Position numbers and translations under genes: made by a program. Shown here one piece after another: positions 21,288-33,200 of a stretch of 64,000 nucleotides of DNA; position 1 is the first letter of the stretch, and each line of letters starts with the position of its first letter. Source of the stretch: Xiphydria camelus. Taxonomy: Eukaryota > Arthropoda > Insecta > Hymenoptera > Xiphydriidae. The DNA lies in NCBI GenBank assembly GCA_963678675.1, contig OY783201.1, forward strand, positions 20,143,769-20,207,768. Direction: 5' to 3'. The notes under the pieces were generated by a model that saw only the letters and a program-made list of their open reading frames with translations, was not told where the DNA came from and ran no database searches.

Positions 21288-24200
21288 ATGAATACGAAAG
21301 AAAAGGAAAAATACATCGAGGAGTTTGATTTCCCGCACTGCGACGAGTCTTCGAAATATGAGAAAGTGGCAAAAATCGGTCAGGGCACTTTTGGGTTGGT
21401 ACTGGGAACTGGGATTCATCCCGTTCACAGGTTATAGTCGAGTTGCGATTTCCGTTTCGTTGCATTTTCAAAGCATTCGTCCTCGTTCGGCAGGGAAGTG
21501 TTCAAAGCCAGGGACAAGAAGACGAACAAAAAGTTTGTGGCCATGAAGAAAGTGTTGATGGATAACGAGAAGGAAGGGGTGAGTATTTCTGTTTCGAGGC
21601 GGCGCATAACTCTGCGTTTTGCTCGATGGTCTCAATTCGCAATTTTTAAAACCGCGTCGCGTTTCGTCGTTCTCATTTGTTGCAATTTTGTAGAATTCAA
21701 TAATATTCGCACGTGCCGCACGATGCAAACGTTCAGTGCGGCGTATCCCCTTGAGATTCGCAGCTCTGAGAGACGCGTGAACAGGGCTGCGCGACTCTCG
21801 AGTTACGAGGTCTCTTTTTACAGTTCCCCATAACTGCGCTGAGGGAGATAAAGATATTGCAGCTGTTGAAGCACGAAAACGTCGTGAACCTCATTGAGAT
21901 ATGCAGGACGAGAGGTAAATTCATTGATTCGCGGATCGATCGACAGTGAGGACGATGTTTAAATTGTGACTCGCGTTTGCTCTTTCAGCGACTCAGTACA
22001 ATCGCTACCGCTCCACGTTTTACCTCGTGTTCGACTTCTGCGAACACGATCTCGCCGGACTGTTGTCCAATGTTAATGTTAAGTTTAGTTTGGGAGAAAT
22101 CAAGAAGGTCATGCAACAGCTGCTGAACGGACTGTATTATATTCACAGCAATAAGGTTTGCAGGCAAACTTGTTCGGATTTGATGTTTTATGTGACGTGT
22201 GAACTTTGATGTGGTCAAAGGTGGATTTCAGTATGCATGTATTTATTCACCATTCTGACTTTAACATAGTTTCCAGAATATAAATATGCCATTACAAATT
22301 ATGTCGCCCTCGCTGTGCTCTCCCTACTGCGGGTTATCTACACGTGCTTTCGCTGTCACCTCTTCTTCGGTCACTTCTCTCGCTAATCTCTCAAATTCCC
22401 TACTACAGTCGCATGCTTCTGTTACGATAGTCTCCTTTAACAGTTCTGTTATTGCGCTTCTAACATCGCTCGTTTCGCTTATTTCCTTTCTCCACTCTCT
22501 CACTTTATCGCTCATACTCTTGCCCATTCCCGAACATTTCCACACATGCTCAAAAGTTTCTTCCTCCTTACTGCATCTCTACATGCTTCCCTCTCCACTA
22601 AAGGTGGATTTCAGTTTTTTTTGTTTGCCTCAAGGGCTCTCTGTCAACATTATTGCGATTGGCAGTATTAAAAAAAAGTTCGCGAAAAGTTCTCAGTTAA
22701 TGTTTAATGATTTTTTTGCAATGAAATAATTTGGAAATTATTTGGCATGATATTTCACAGATTGGAAATAGGTTTTCATAAAGTATTAAAACTAAACATT
22801 TATTAATCGATTATTAAAATTGGATTTATTTTAAGCGAGTCTAGGTATACCAAAAAGCAGTCTCTCAGTTACTATTTCAGTCACTATTTTCACAACTTTC
22901 GTCACTTTTACCACTATTTTAACCATGCTACTACGCTGAGAACCCTAAAAAAAGCTAAGGCAAACGAATGGTACACATAGGGTAAAGCGAGGAGAGATGG
23001 CACACGTTTTAAAAAATTTAAAATATTTTCTTATTAACGAAAAATTAAAAAATACCAAGTAATACAGAAAACTAACAATAACTTTAGCGTACTTTTGGTA
23101 TAGTTGAAAAACACAAAACACTTATCATAATGACACCAAAAAGAGAAAAGTAAAATACTAAATTGGTCCATCTGTCCTACTTAGTGTAGGAGAGTTGGAC
23201 TATTAACTTTTAACGCTTTTTCTTGATTGCTTTAATGCCGTACGTTTGACAAATGTTTTCATAAGATGTGCAGTCGTCGTGCAGCCATTTCAAACACAAA
23301 TCGCACTTAAGCCAGTCATCCTTTTTCTTGGTTTGCCGATAATCTTCGTTGCACCCGATGCATTCATTTTCCATATCACTAAAATGTTAAAATGTTATTG
23401 CCAGGTATAAATAATCCGCAGACCATGTAGTCCTTGGAGGTGTGTTCAGTTTTTGCTTGCACTTGTTGGGCATTTTTCTGAAATCATACCTAAAGCCTTA
23501 GTCCATCTCTCCTCGCAAATGCTGGTCCATCTCTCCTAAAAGCTTAGGAGAGATGGACCGGACAATATTTACTAAACGAAACTATATACACGCCTGTTTT
23601 AAGGTTAGGTGTCCATCAGAAAATCCGTCTTACCAGTACTTTGCACTACATTAGGCTAAAATTTACCTTAAGGTAGTTGGGACTCGATTTGACGTTTCTT
23701 AGGAATTACTTCAAATTTTTATGGTATATTCTTCATACCACAATGCATCTTTCTACCAAGTTTGAAGTCGATCTACCATTTAGAAGCTGAGCTATTAATT
23801 TTTGAAATTTTTAATTTTCCCATTGATCCAATGTAATTACACAGAGCAAACGTTTACAAAACGCACTTAACGCGGCATATCTCAGAAACTGTTCTTAAGA
23901 ATTGTTTGAAAAAACTATCAAGTGTAGAATGATCCTTTCTCAACAAATTAAAACCAAAATGATATTGGTACACCATTTAGTTTTTGCAATAATTACGTAG
24001 AAAGCATCATACTTTTACTAATTTTTGTCGCATGGAGGGGAGCACGAAAGTCAATGTGGCAACGTTTCACGAGGCAGTCGGCGCGCGAGATTTGAAATGA
24101 TAGGTTACATGGGATTACAATGAATTGAAACTTTTTAATTTTCAAACCTAAATGTTTATTTTAATATCAACTTTAAACTTGACATAAATATTTTTAATAA

Positions 24201-27200
24201 TCTTTACAGGAACATTTTTAAATAAAATTTCTCAAAAATAATAAAATTTTATTAATAACTCTCTTATCTTTTGTAACACTTACTTTACCTTTGGCATCTT
24301 TTTGTGATAAAAATTGTTTAACTCCTTCCTCTCCGACTCCGTCATACAATTCTTTTAAAGTTATATCACCTTTACCAGTCAGTGCGACTTTCGTTAAAAT
24401 GAATGGTGAAACAACAGTTTTTAACTTTAATAACTGAGGTAGCATTATTTTTTTCATGATACAGTCTTTGTAACAAATGCCCTTAGCAATTTTCCTGTCA
24501 TTTTTACGTATCAGAATAACGACTGGCATGCAGCGTTGCCACGACTCTCTAGGACAGTTTTACGCGTGTGTGGCGTGATGTATGTACACACCAATGTCTA
24601 TGTGGTAATGCAGTAACGTGTCGTTACAAGGTTCTAAAGGGCCCTACAGACGATCAACTTGGTTTGCAACTTTGTTGTCAACTTTATTGTTAGTCCTTGA
24701 ATTGTCAATTACCAATCGCCTACAGACATTCAACATCTCTTTCAATACGGCAAATTGGCAGCAAATTGAAATATAATTTTTTTAAATAAGTCCGGGGTTC
24801 TATTCATGATGATACATAAAATCGAGTCCCAACTACCTTAAAGTGATTTAATTGACGAACAAAATAACCTCAGAAAAAATTTTAGCTTAGTCAAAAACAA
24901 TGATCGCTTGTAACTAACAAAAACAATGACAAACAACAGCAGAAACGGATTTTAAAGCACGACTTTTAACTGCGGCTATGTCAACGTGATTGGATCGGGC
25001 CTTGTTGCCACGATGCAAAAGATATCGCTGGTGGTCCGTCTCTCCTACTGTGCCATCTCTCCTCGCTTTACCCTATATTGAGATGGTGAGTTCATTTAAC
25101 TGAGCTTACAGTTAGAAGTTTCTCCTTAAGTTTTCATTACAACATTGGAAATTGTTGCTTTATAAGTCAAACTAAAGATGTTGAAAGTTAAGTGAATATG
25201 AACACTCTGGAAGCAGAATAAAATTTTACTTCCTACCATAAGACTGCGTCAAGAAGTTTCACTTTCATCGTTTGGTTTTAAGTACTTACTTTACTTTTGA
25301 TGTGTAAACATCTATGCTATGGCTCTGCGGTACGACCTTCCTGGGAAATTGAGCGTCAGACGTAAGTCATGTAGATGTGACTGCGTCAGTGTGTGTGTGG
25401 CGCTACTGCGCATACTATTCGCGCAAGCTGGATTATCTCAACGGGAAAACATTTTAGAGAAAAATGTTTAATACAAAACTTTAAGGATTTTCCCTTGGCT
25501 ACCCAGTGGTCGTATTGGATTTGACCTTGACCGTGACCTTTAAGGTAATATCAAATGCCTTCCTAAACCGTTCATCCGATTGCGATGAAACTTTGGGGAA
25601 TGGTTGGACGCATGCCCGCGAAGGTTTCTGAGTTAGTAAATCTTATACAGGGTGTTCAAAAAGTACCGGTACGGATGATTATTATGCCTTCCTAAACCGT
25701 TCATCCGATTGCGATGAAAAGTTGGGAAATGGTTGGACGCATGCCCGCGAAGGTTTCTGAGTTAGTAAATCTTATACAGGGTGTTCAAAAAGTACCGGTA
25801 CGGATGATTATTATGCCTTCCTAAACCGTTCATCCGATTGCGATGAAAATTTGGGGAACAGTTGGACGCATATCCGCGAAGGTTTCTGAGTTAGTAAATC
25901 TTATACAGGGTGTTCAAAAAGTCGAACTATACTTGACCTAAATTTGACCTCCGCTGATAATAAAGGTAACATGAAAAAAATGGTCAAGGACACATTTGAA
26001 CGTGAAAAAAAAATTAATTTGACCTTGATATAACCTTGAAGGTCATGGTCAAGGTCAAATCCAATATGACCATTGCGTAGCCCGGGAAAAATACTAAAAG
26101 GTTTGTATTAAAAATGTATTTAAACAATGGTGGACGGACAAAATCAATCCACAATCTACCCGTGCGAAGCCGGGACGGGCTGCTAGTAAGTTATAAATCT
26201 AATATAATAATAATAAATATTTTATTATAGAAAAAATTAAACTTCTTTATGTCGAACTACGACGTCATATTCCCCAATTAAACTCGGACCGCAGATAATT
26301 GTAAGATGTTTACACATCCTCCGTGAGTACAACGGCACTCACACCTTTTTTTTTTAACAAAATGCGATATTTAGTTTTTATAAAACCTTGAAAAATGGTA
26401 CTTTATAACTTGGAGAACCTTGAAAAATTCTTGAATTTAAAGATTGGTTCACACTGGCCACTTTAGGGAATCGATTTACGGGCCACTGGAGTATTACGAC
26501 GAGGGGAAACTCGAATTATTTCTATGTAATTGTCTTTCGGCATGACGAATCAGTATATCGTGAATTACACTGGTTAGCAAAAAAAAAAGTAACTAAAACT
26601 AAAACCAAATGGGTTACGTAAATCTTGGCTCACTGATTTCAAATCTTCTCTCAATTTTGCTGTAGTACGTCACATTATTGAGAAAAATTAAGGAGAAAGC
26701 CATAAAAATCACATTTCAGAACGTATTCTACTTCATTTTTTTTAACTTGACGTACTATCCTTGCGCTGCTTATGGATTCAGTTTCAGCGTCAAATGGTCT
26801 ATAAGAATCATTGATTATCTTTCGTAATGCAAAAATGTTCGAATAAATATGAGCTAAATTTCATTGGGATGAGTGCAATGCTGCTCGCTGATGACAGGCG
26901 CCTTTCCTTTTCAAAAACTTTAAGTGTTAACCACTTTTTGCTTACGGGTTTCGTTGTCCCTCGATCGACAGCACAGCGCATCTTACAATCGGTTCGGTAT
27001 CATCCGTACCACATCATCTTGGTGCAATCTCTATGAGCCGATGACTGTGACAAGGCTGAATTTTTGCAACTGGGCCCAACACAAAATTCAAGAAGATCCC
27101 ACTTTCTTCAACCGCGTTATGTTTTCCGATGAGGCAACGTTTCATTGGAATGGTAAATATACACAACAGCCATTATTGGAGTGCTGACAATCCACATTGG

Positions 27201-30200
27201 ATGCGATCGGTTAACAATCAGAACCGTTGGTGTGTCAATGTTTGGTGCGGAATTGTGGATTCGAATATTATAGGGCCGTATTTTTTTGACGGCAACGTAA
27301 CTGGCGATCGATATCTTCGTTTCTTACAACAAGATCTTCCTGCACTTTTAGAAGAGATAAATTATGAGACTAGTGTGGTGGCCACCTAGATCACTGGACT
27401 TAACGTTGCCGGACTTTTTTCTGCGGGGCTACGTTAAAAGTGCTGTGTTTCGTGAGCCTCCTACAACACGCGATGATATGAAAGATCGCATAAGAAGAGC
27501 ATGCGCCGCAATAACACCAACTACATTGCAAGCAACCTTGACGAACTTCCACAGAAGAATTGCACTTTGTCGTCAGCGAAACGGTGGTAACTTTGAACAA
27601 TTATTATTAAACACCTAGATTTCAATTGTTTTCTTTTTTTTTTGTTTCGGACAAAAGTTATGTTTAGTTTATACCATAAAATCATAATGTGCAATAAAAA
27701 GTGCGAGTTTTCATTAAAAGGATAATTTTACCCTGTTTTTTTTTTTTTCACCGAATTCAGCGTCATCTAGGAAGATAATTAAAAAAAAGTTTCAGACAAA
27801 AGTAATTTCGTTTTTAGTACCTATAGAATCCTAACGTGCAATAAAAACTGGGGGTTCCCATTAAAAAAAAATTCTCCAAATTTACCGATTGCAGCGCCAT
27901 CTATGATGAAACTGATACAGTCAACTTGTGGCCCCCTTTGTACTTAACAAATTTTATAAAGACACTTTTTTCCTAGGATGTATATGTGGGAACTGGAAGG
28001 GGTCCCACGCCTGGAGAGGAAAGGAAAAAGAAAGCACCGAAAACTCCCTGCGAATGAACCTTTATTCGCGCACAGAACTGCACTACGCCAGCGTCCGGAA
28101 CAGAATGGCTAAAGGCTAACACGCGTGGCGTGCTCGAGGCGGTCGAGCGGCACGCCACGCTAACGGCGCACGCGAAGCGGCTGCGCGCGCAGCTAACGGA
28201 GCGCTCCAAGAGAGAGCGGAAGCGCGGGGGGAGACGAGGTCAGTCCTTGGAACTAGCCGCTGCTTCCGGCGATCGACGCGACGGGACGGCTGAGCCCCCA
28301 CAGAGACTCCCCCTCCAGTGACGACGGCAGGAGGCAGGAGGAACGAGACTGAGCGCCTGACGGGGGGCTCAGCAGGACTCGGTGGCCGAGGAGGGGAGTT
28401 CGACGGCGAAGACTGAGCCGACGGGCCCAGGGGAGGAGGCTGTGTCGGAGCGGAAGAGCGCGACGAAGCGGACAAGGACGCCGGCTGCGGAGTAGCGGAC
28501 GGGGGCGACGGCTGAGAGGAGGCGGTCTTAAGAGCCGGCCGCAGCGGGGCGATTAAAGGCGTCGGCTGCGGAGGCGCGAAACTAAGCACCGGCTGCGGCG
28601 ACGCGGGGGAGGGCGGTGGTAGGGGGTCCGCGGCCTCAATGAACGCCGGCTTCAAGGAAGCAGTGGACAGAACGCGCGGGGTGCCGTTCACGTCCACCTT
28701 GAAGAGGGCATCGCTGATGCGCTCGATGACCCTATGGGGGCCTGTGTATGGCGGCTGGAGCGTCTTCCGAAGTGTCTCCACTCTCCTAAACACAAAGGGG
28801 GAGGAGAGGAGGTCGGAATGGATGAAGGGCTTCGGGGAAGAAGAGTGCCGGGAGGCCGGAGCGGCGCGCAGGCTCCGCATAAGCTCACGGAGGCTGGTCA
28901 CGAGCGAGGGCGCGTCGGCGTCCGGGTGGCTGGTCGTCACGAAGAACTCCCCCGGGATGCGGAGCGCAGTGCCGTACAGGAGCTCGGCGGGAGAGGCCTT
29001 GAGGTCGGTCTTGATGGTGGTGCGAAGGCCGAGGAGGACGGCCGGAAGGGCCTGCGGCCACGGAACGTCGGGCTTGCACATGAGAGCGGCCTTTAGGGAG
29101 CGGTGGAAACGCTCAACCATGCCGTTCGCCTGCGGGTGGTACGGAGTTGTTCGGATCCTCTTGGCACCCAAAAGCGTGGTGAGGGCCGAGAAGAGGTCGG
29201 CCTCGAATTGGGCCCCTTGATCCGTAGTGATGGTCAAGGGAGTGCCGTAGTGGGAAATCCAGCCCGAGAAGAAAGCTTGGGCGACCGTCGATGCCTGTTG
29301 GTCCGGGAGCGGAATCGCCGCCGGCCACCTCGAGAAGCGGTCGATAATCGTCAGGCAATACTGCAGGCCCTGGCAAAGGGGGAGCTTGACGATGTCGAGG
29401 TGGACGTGGTCGAACCGGGCGTCGGGCGTTGTGAAGTTGGAGAGGGCCGCACGGTTGTGCCGAGAGATCTTGGCGCGCTGGCACGGCTGGCAATTGCGCG
29501 CGCGGCGTGCGACGTCCTTGCGCATCCCGGGCCAACAAAATTTCTCGGAGACCTGGTGGACCGTGAAGCGGATGCTGGGGTGCGCGAGGTTGTGGATGAT
29601 ACTGAAAGCGGTGTCCCTGAGATCGCGAGGGATATAAGGTCGGATGACCGAGTTGGCAACGGAGCACCAAAGCTCGTTGCCGTCAATGTTGAGAAGCTGC
29701 AGTGCGAGGAGGCCGGATTCGCGGATGTGCGGCAGGTCCGGATCGGTGCGTTGGTGTCGAGAGAGCGTCGAGGGGTCCAGGCGAGAAGGCATGTCGACGG
29801 TCTCGATCCGGGAGAAGGCGTCGGCGGCCACGTTATCTTCGCCCTTGGTGTAGGCGAAGGTAACGTGGAACTGCAGGAGGTAATCCAGGTGGCGCGCTTG
29901 GCGCGGCGAGGTTTTGTCCGGCGCCTGGTTTGGAGCGTATACGAGCGGCTTATGATCGGTGAGGAGCACGAAGGGGCGGCCCTCTAGCACGCTGCGAAAA
30001 TGTTTTACGGCAGAGAAAGCGGCGAGGAGCTCCCGATCATACGTGCTGTAACGGCGCTGGGCGCTGGTGAGCTTCCTCGAGAAGAAACCCAGCGGTCTCC
30101 AAAGGCCCTGTGTGTCTTCCTGCTCGAGGGCGGCGCCGATGGCCGAGTCGGAAGCGTCGGTGAGAAGGCGGAGGTTCGCCTCGGGCCTCACGAAGGTGAC

Positions 30201-33200
30201 CGTGGCGGCGAGTTCGACGGCGCGTTTGGCGTCGGCAAACGCCTCGTCGGCGGCAGGGGTCCACACGAGCGGGGCCTTCTTTTTCCTGGGCGGAAGGTCT
30301 TTCAGGAGATCGGTCAAGGGCGCGAATGCGTGCGCGGCCCTGGGGAGGCATCGGCGGTAGTAGTTAATGAGGCCGAGGAAACGCCGAAGTTGGGCGGCGT
30401 CGGCCGGCTTCGGATACGCCTGGATGGCCTCGAAGCGCGAAGCCGGGGGCTTGGAGCCCTCCGCGGAGACCTCGTAACCGAGGTAGGTGACCGTGTCCTT
30501 GGCAAGCTGGCACTTGTTGGGGTTGATCCTCAAGTTCGCTGCCCGTAGCGTGGTGAAGAGCGCGCGGAGGTGTTGGAGGTGTTCCTCGGGGCTGCTGGAC
30601 GCGACGATGATATCGTCCAGATATGCCCGCGTGAAGGGGAGGTCCCGCAGGAGGAAATCCATCGCGCGCTGTAGTGACTGCGCGGAGTTGCGTAGGCCTA
30701 GAGAGGATCTAGTAAACTCAAAGAGGCCAAAAGTTGTACAGATGGCCGTCTTGTGTTGGTCTTCTTGGGCGATTGGCAGCTGATAAAACGCGGTCTTCAA
30801 GTCGACGACCGAGAAGATGGAGCCCCCGTGCCCGAGGAGAAGGTCCTCTATGATCGGGAGAGGGTATCGGTCGGGAACCGTCCGGGCGTTCAGCTGGCGA
30901 TAGTCGCCGGTGATCCTGTACGAGCCGTCGGGCTTCGGGACCAGCAGGAGTGGACTGGCCCAGGCGCTGTTGGAAGGGCGGACAATGCCCTGCTCGTGGA
31001 GCGCCTTGAACTGCGCGCGCGCGGCCTCCAGGTGCGGGCCGATAAGTCGGCGTGGCCGGGCGGCTGCTGGGGGGCCCGATGTGGCGATGTGGTGTTCCGT
31101 CGGCAGATCCGGGAGCAGCATAGCCGAGGTGACCGGGGAGGAGAGGTCGGAAAACTCCTGGAGAAGGGCGGCGAACTGGCCTTCTGCCACGGAGGTGGGG
31201 ACCGAGACCTCGACTGAGACGACTTCGGCCGAGGAGATGGCGCCGACGGTGTGGATGTTCGTCGAGGTGTCGACCAGAAGGCGGCGACCGAGATCGACCG
31301 TTAAGCTGTAGTGTGAGAGAAAATCAGCCCCCAGGATCGGGGAACTTACATCGGCAATGATGAAGTTCCACGCGAGCGGGCGCCGGAGTTGGAGGTCGAG
31401 AGTGAGGCGATGCTCGCCGAAGGTCGAGATGGATAAAGAGTTGGCGGCCGCTAGCGTGAGCGGCTGAGGCTGAAGGTCCGGCCCGAATAGGGAGCGCGGG
31501 AGCAGCGACACCGAAGAGCCGGTGTCGACTAAGAAGCTGTGACCGGATGCGCGGTCCCTGACGAAAAGGCGGCGCTTGGGGGTAACGCCGGCCGCTGCCA
31601 CCTGGAGGGCGGGCGGCGTTACTGGTTTCCCTGTAGCCTGTTGAAAGAGCACGGCTGAAGGCACCGTATTGCGTTGCCGGCGAATCTCTCGTGGTACCAG
31701 CAGAGGGTGGTATCGGGAGCGGCCGGGTTCCATGGTTGCGACCCGATGCGGGGGGGACCGCGGCTACGTGAGCGGCTTCTGGAGCGTCGGGACGGTCGGT
31801 CTTCGGAGTTGGAGGACGCCTGGGCCTGCATGAGCTGGATAATCTGCTGCTGCTGAGCGAGCAGCTGGGAGAGCGTCGACTGAAGTAAGGACGAGTCAGC
31901 TGAGCGACGAGCGGGCGAGGGAGAGCGCGCGGAGGGCCTGGCGGGAGACGCGTCTGCGGCCCGCGGGTGCTGGGCGGCGGCGACCGCAGGAGAGCCCACC
32001 ATGAGTTCGTCCGCAAGCCTGGCCAGCTCGTCGAGGGAAGCGGCAGGGAGAACGCGGCACATGCGGGCTGCGTACGGAGGCAGGAGGTCGAGCCACTTGA
32101 TCCGCAGGGCGTCCTCGCTCATGGAGGCACCGGCGAGCGACCGCATGTGGCGGAGCAGCTGTGAGGGTGTGCAGTCCCCCAGATGCACCTCGGTGAGGAG
32201 TTGGTGGAGGCGGCGGTCCGACGATGGGGAGAGCCGCTGGAGGATGGCTCTTTTCAGCGTCTCGTAGCGGTCCGCCGGCGGGGGCGAGCGGATGATGTCC
32301 GACACCTCTTGTGCCACGTCCGGTGGAAGGTTGACGGCGACTTGCGCAAAACGGGAGGAGTCCGCGGTGACGCGGTTGGCTGAGAAGGCGAGCTCGACCT
32401 GCGCGAACCACAGGCCCGGGTCGAAAGTCCCGAAGGCCGGGATGTCACACCGGGCTAAGGCGTCGACGGAGGGTAGCTGACGGGAGGCCTCCGTTGTGAG
32501 TGGGCCGGCTTGTACAGGTAGCTGGTCCGCCGGGTCGGCTAAAATGGCGGGCGGAGGAGACGGCCTGGGCGGGCTTCGCGGCAGCATGGCGCGAGGTGGC
32601 GCTAGTGAGAGGCCGACGCGGAAGCGCGGATGAGCACGTGGCGGACGATCACCACGGCGGCACGAAGGACGCTCGCGAGGGCGAGGGCGAGGGCGAAACA
32701 AAAATCACTCGCGCTGGCGAAATAGAGTCGCCCGTGAGGGCGGGAAGGCGGACACTCGCGGGGAAGAGACACTCGCGAGAATGGCGCGGGAAAGAGTCAC
32801 TCGCGAAGTGCGCGAAAGTCACAACCGAAAGGGGGGCGCAAGAGGAAAGGCGCGCGCGCGTGGGTCCCGGCGGCTGCAGTTGGCGCGATCGCTGACCACG
32901 TGGCGCGCGGGAAGAATGGCCGCGGCACGTGGGGCCACACAAAGGCGGGCGGAAATGCGTGGAGACGAGGATCCCGCACGGAGGGGCTGTACTGGCGCGA
33001 ACGACACTCGCGACGACGAGAAGGAGCGGAAAACGCACTGAGGGCGGCTACGCGTCGGCTACTAGCGGTGCGGAGGGGCTTCGCCGAGAATGGCCGGGGA
33101 GCACGTGGAGAAGGAAAAAAGGAAAAAATTTCGCTTCGGAAAAGTGTGAGGGAAGAGCTGCGTCTTCTCTCAGTCGGGGTCACCACTGTGGGAACTGGAA

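Larger units (their letters stand above)
22980..25073 (-). mobile_element. Pogo-like (Tc1/mariner group) element
   Basis: The ends GGGTAAAGCGAGGAGAGATG and the inverse complement are each flanked by TA (22978-22979 and 25074-25075). The motif GGTCCATCTCTCCT recurs in both orientations inside (23165-23560 and the right end). The TIR style and a C-terminal zinc-finger remnant suggest the pogo branch. The DDE domain is gone, and a second element (23672-24837) has inserted. Confidence 0.7.

Noticed and set aside
20230..21471. Frames of 60-153 residues before Cdk9
   Set aside because: They overlap each other on both strands in a CpG-rich leader and have no recognisable domain. None leads in frame into Cdk9.
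25555..25921. CRISPR-like array
   Set aside because: Units are directly tandem with no spacers, 129 bp long, in an insect intron.
28003..28116. env-like third ORF after gypsy pol
   Set aside because: Only the LTR follows pol. No signal peptide or membrane segment is seen.
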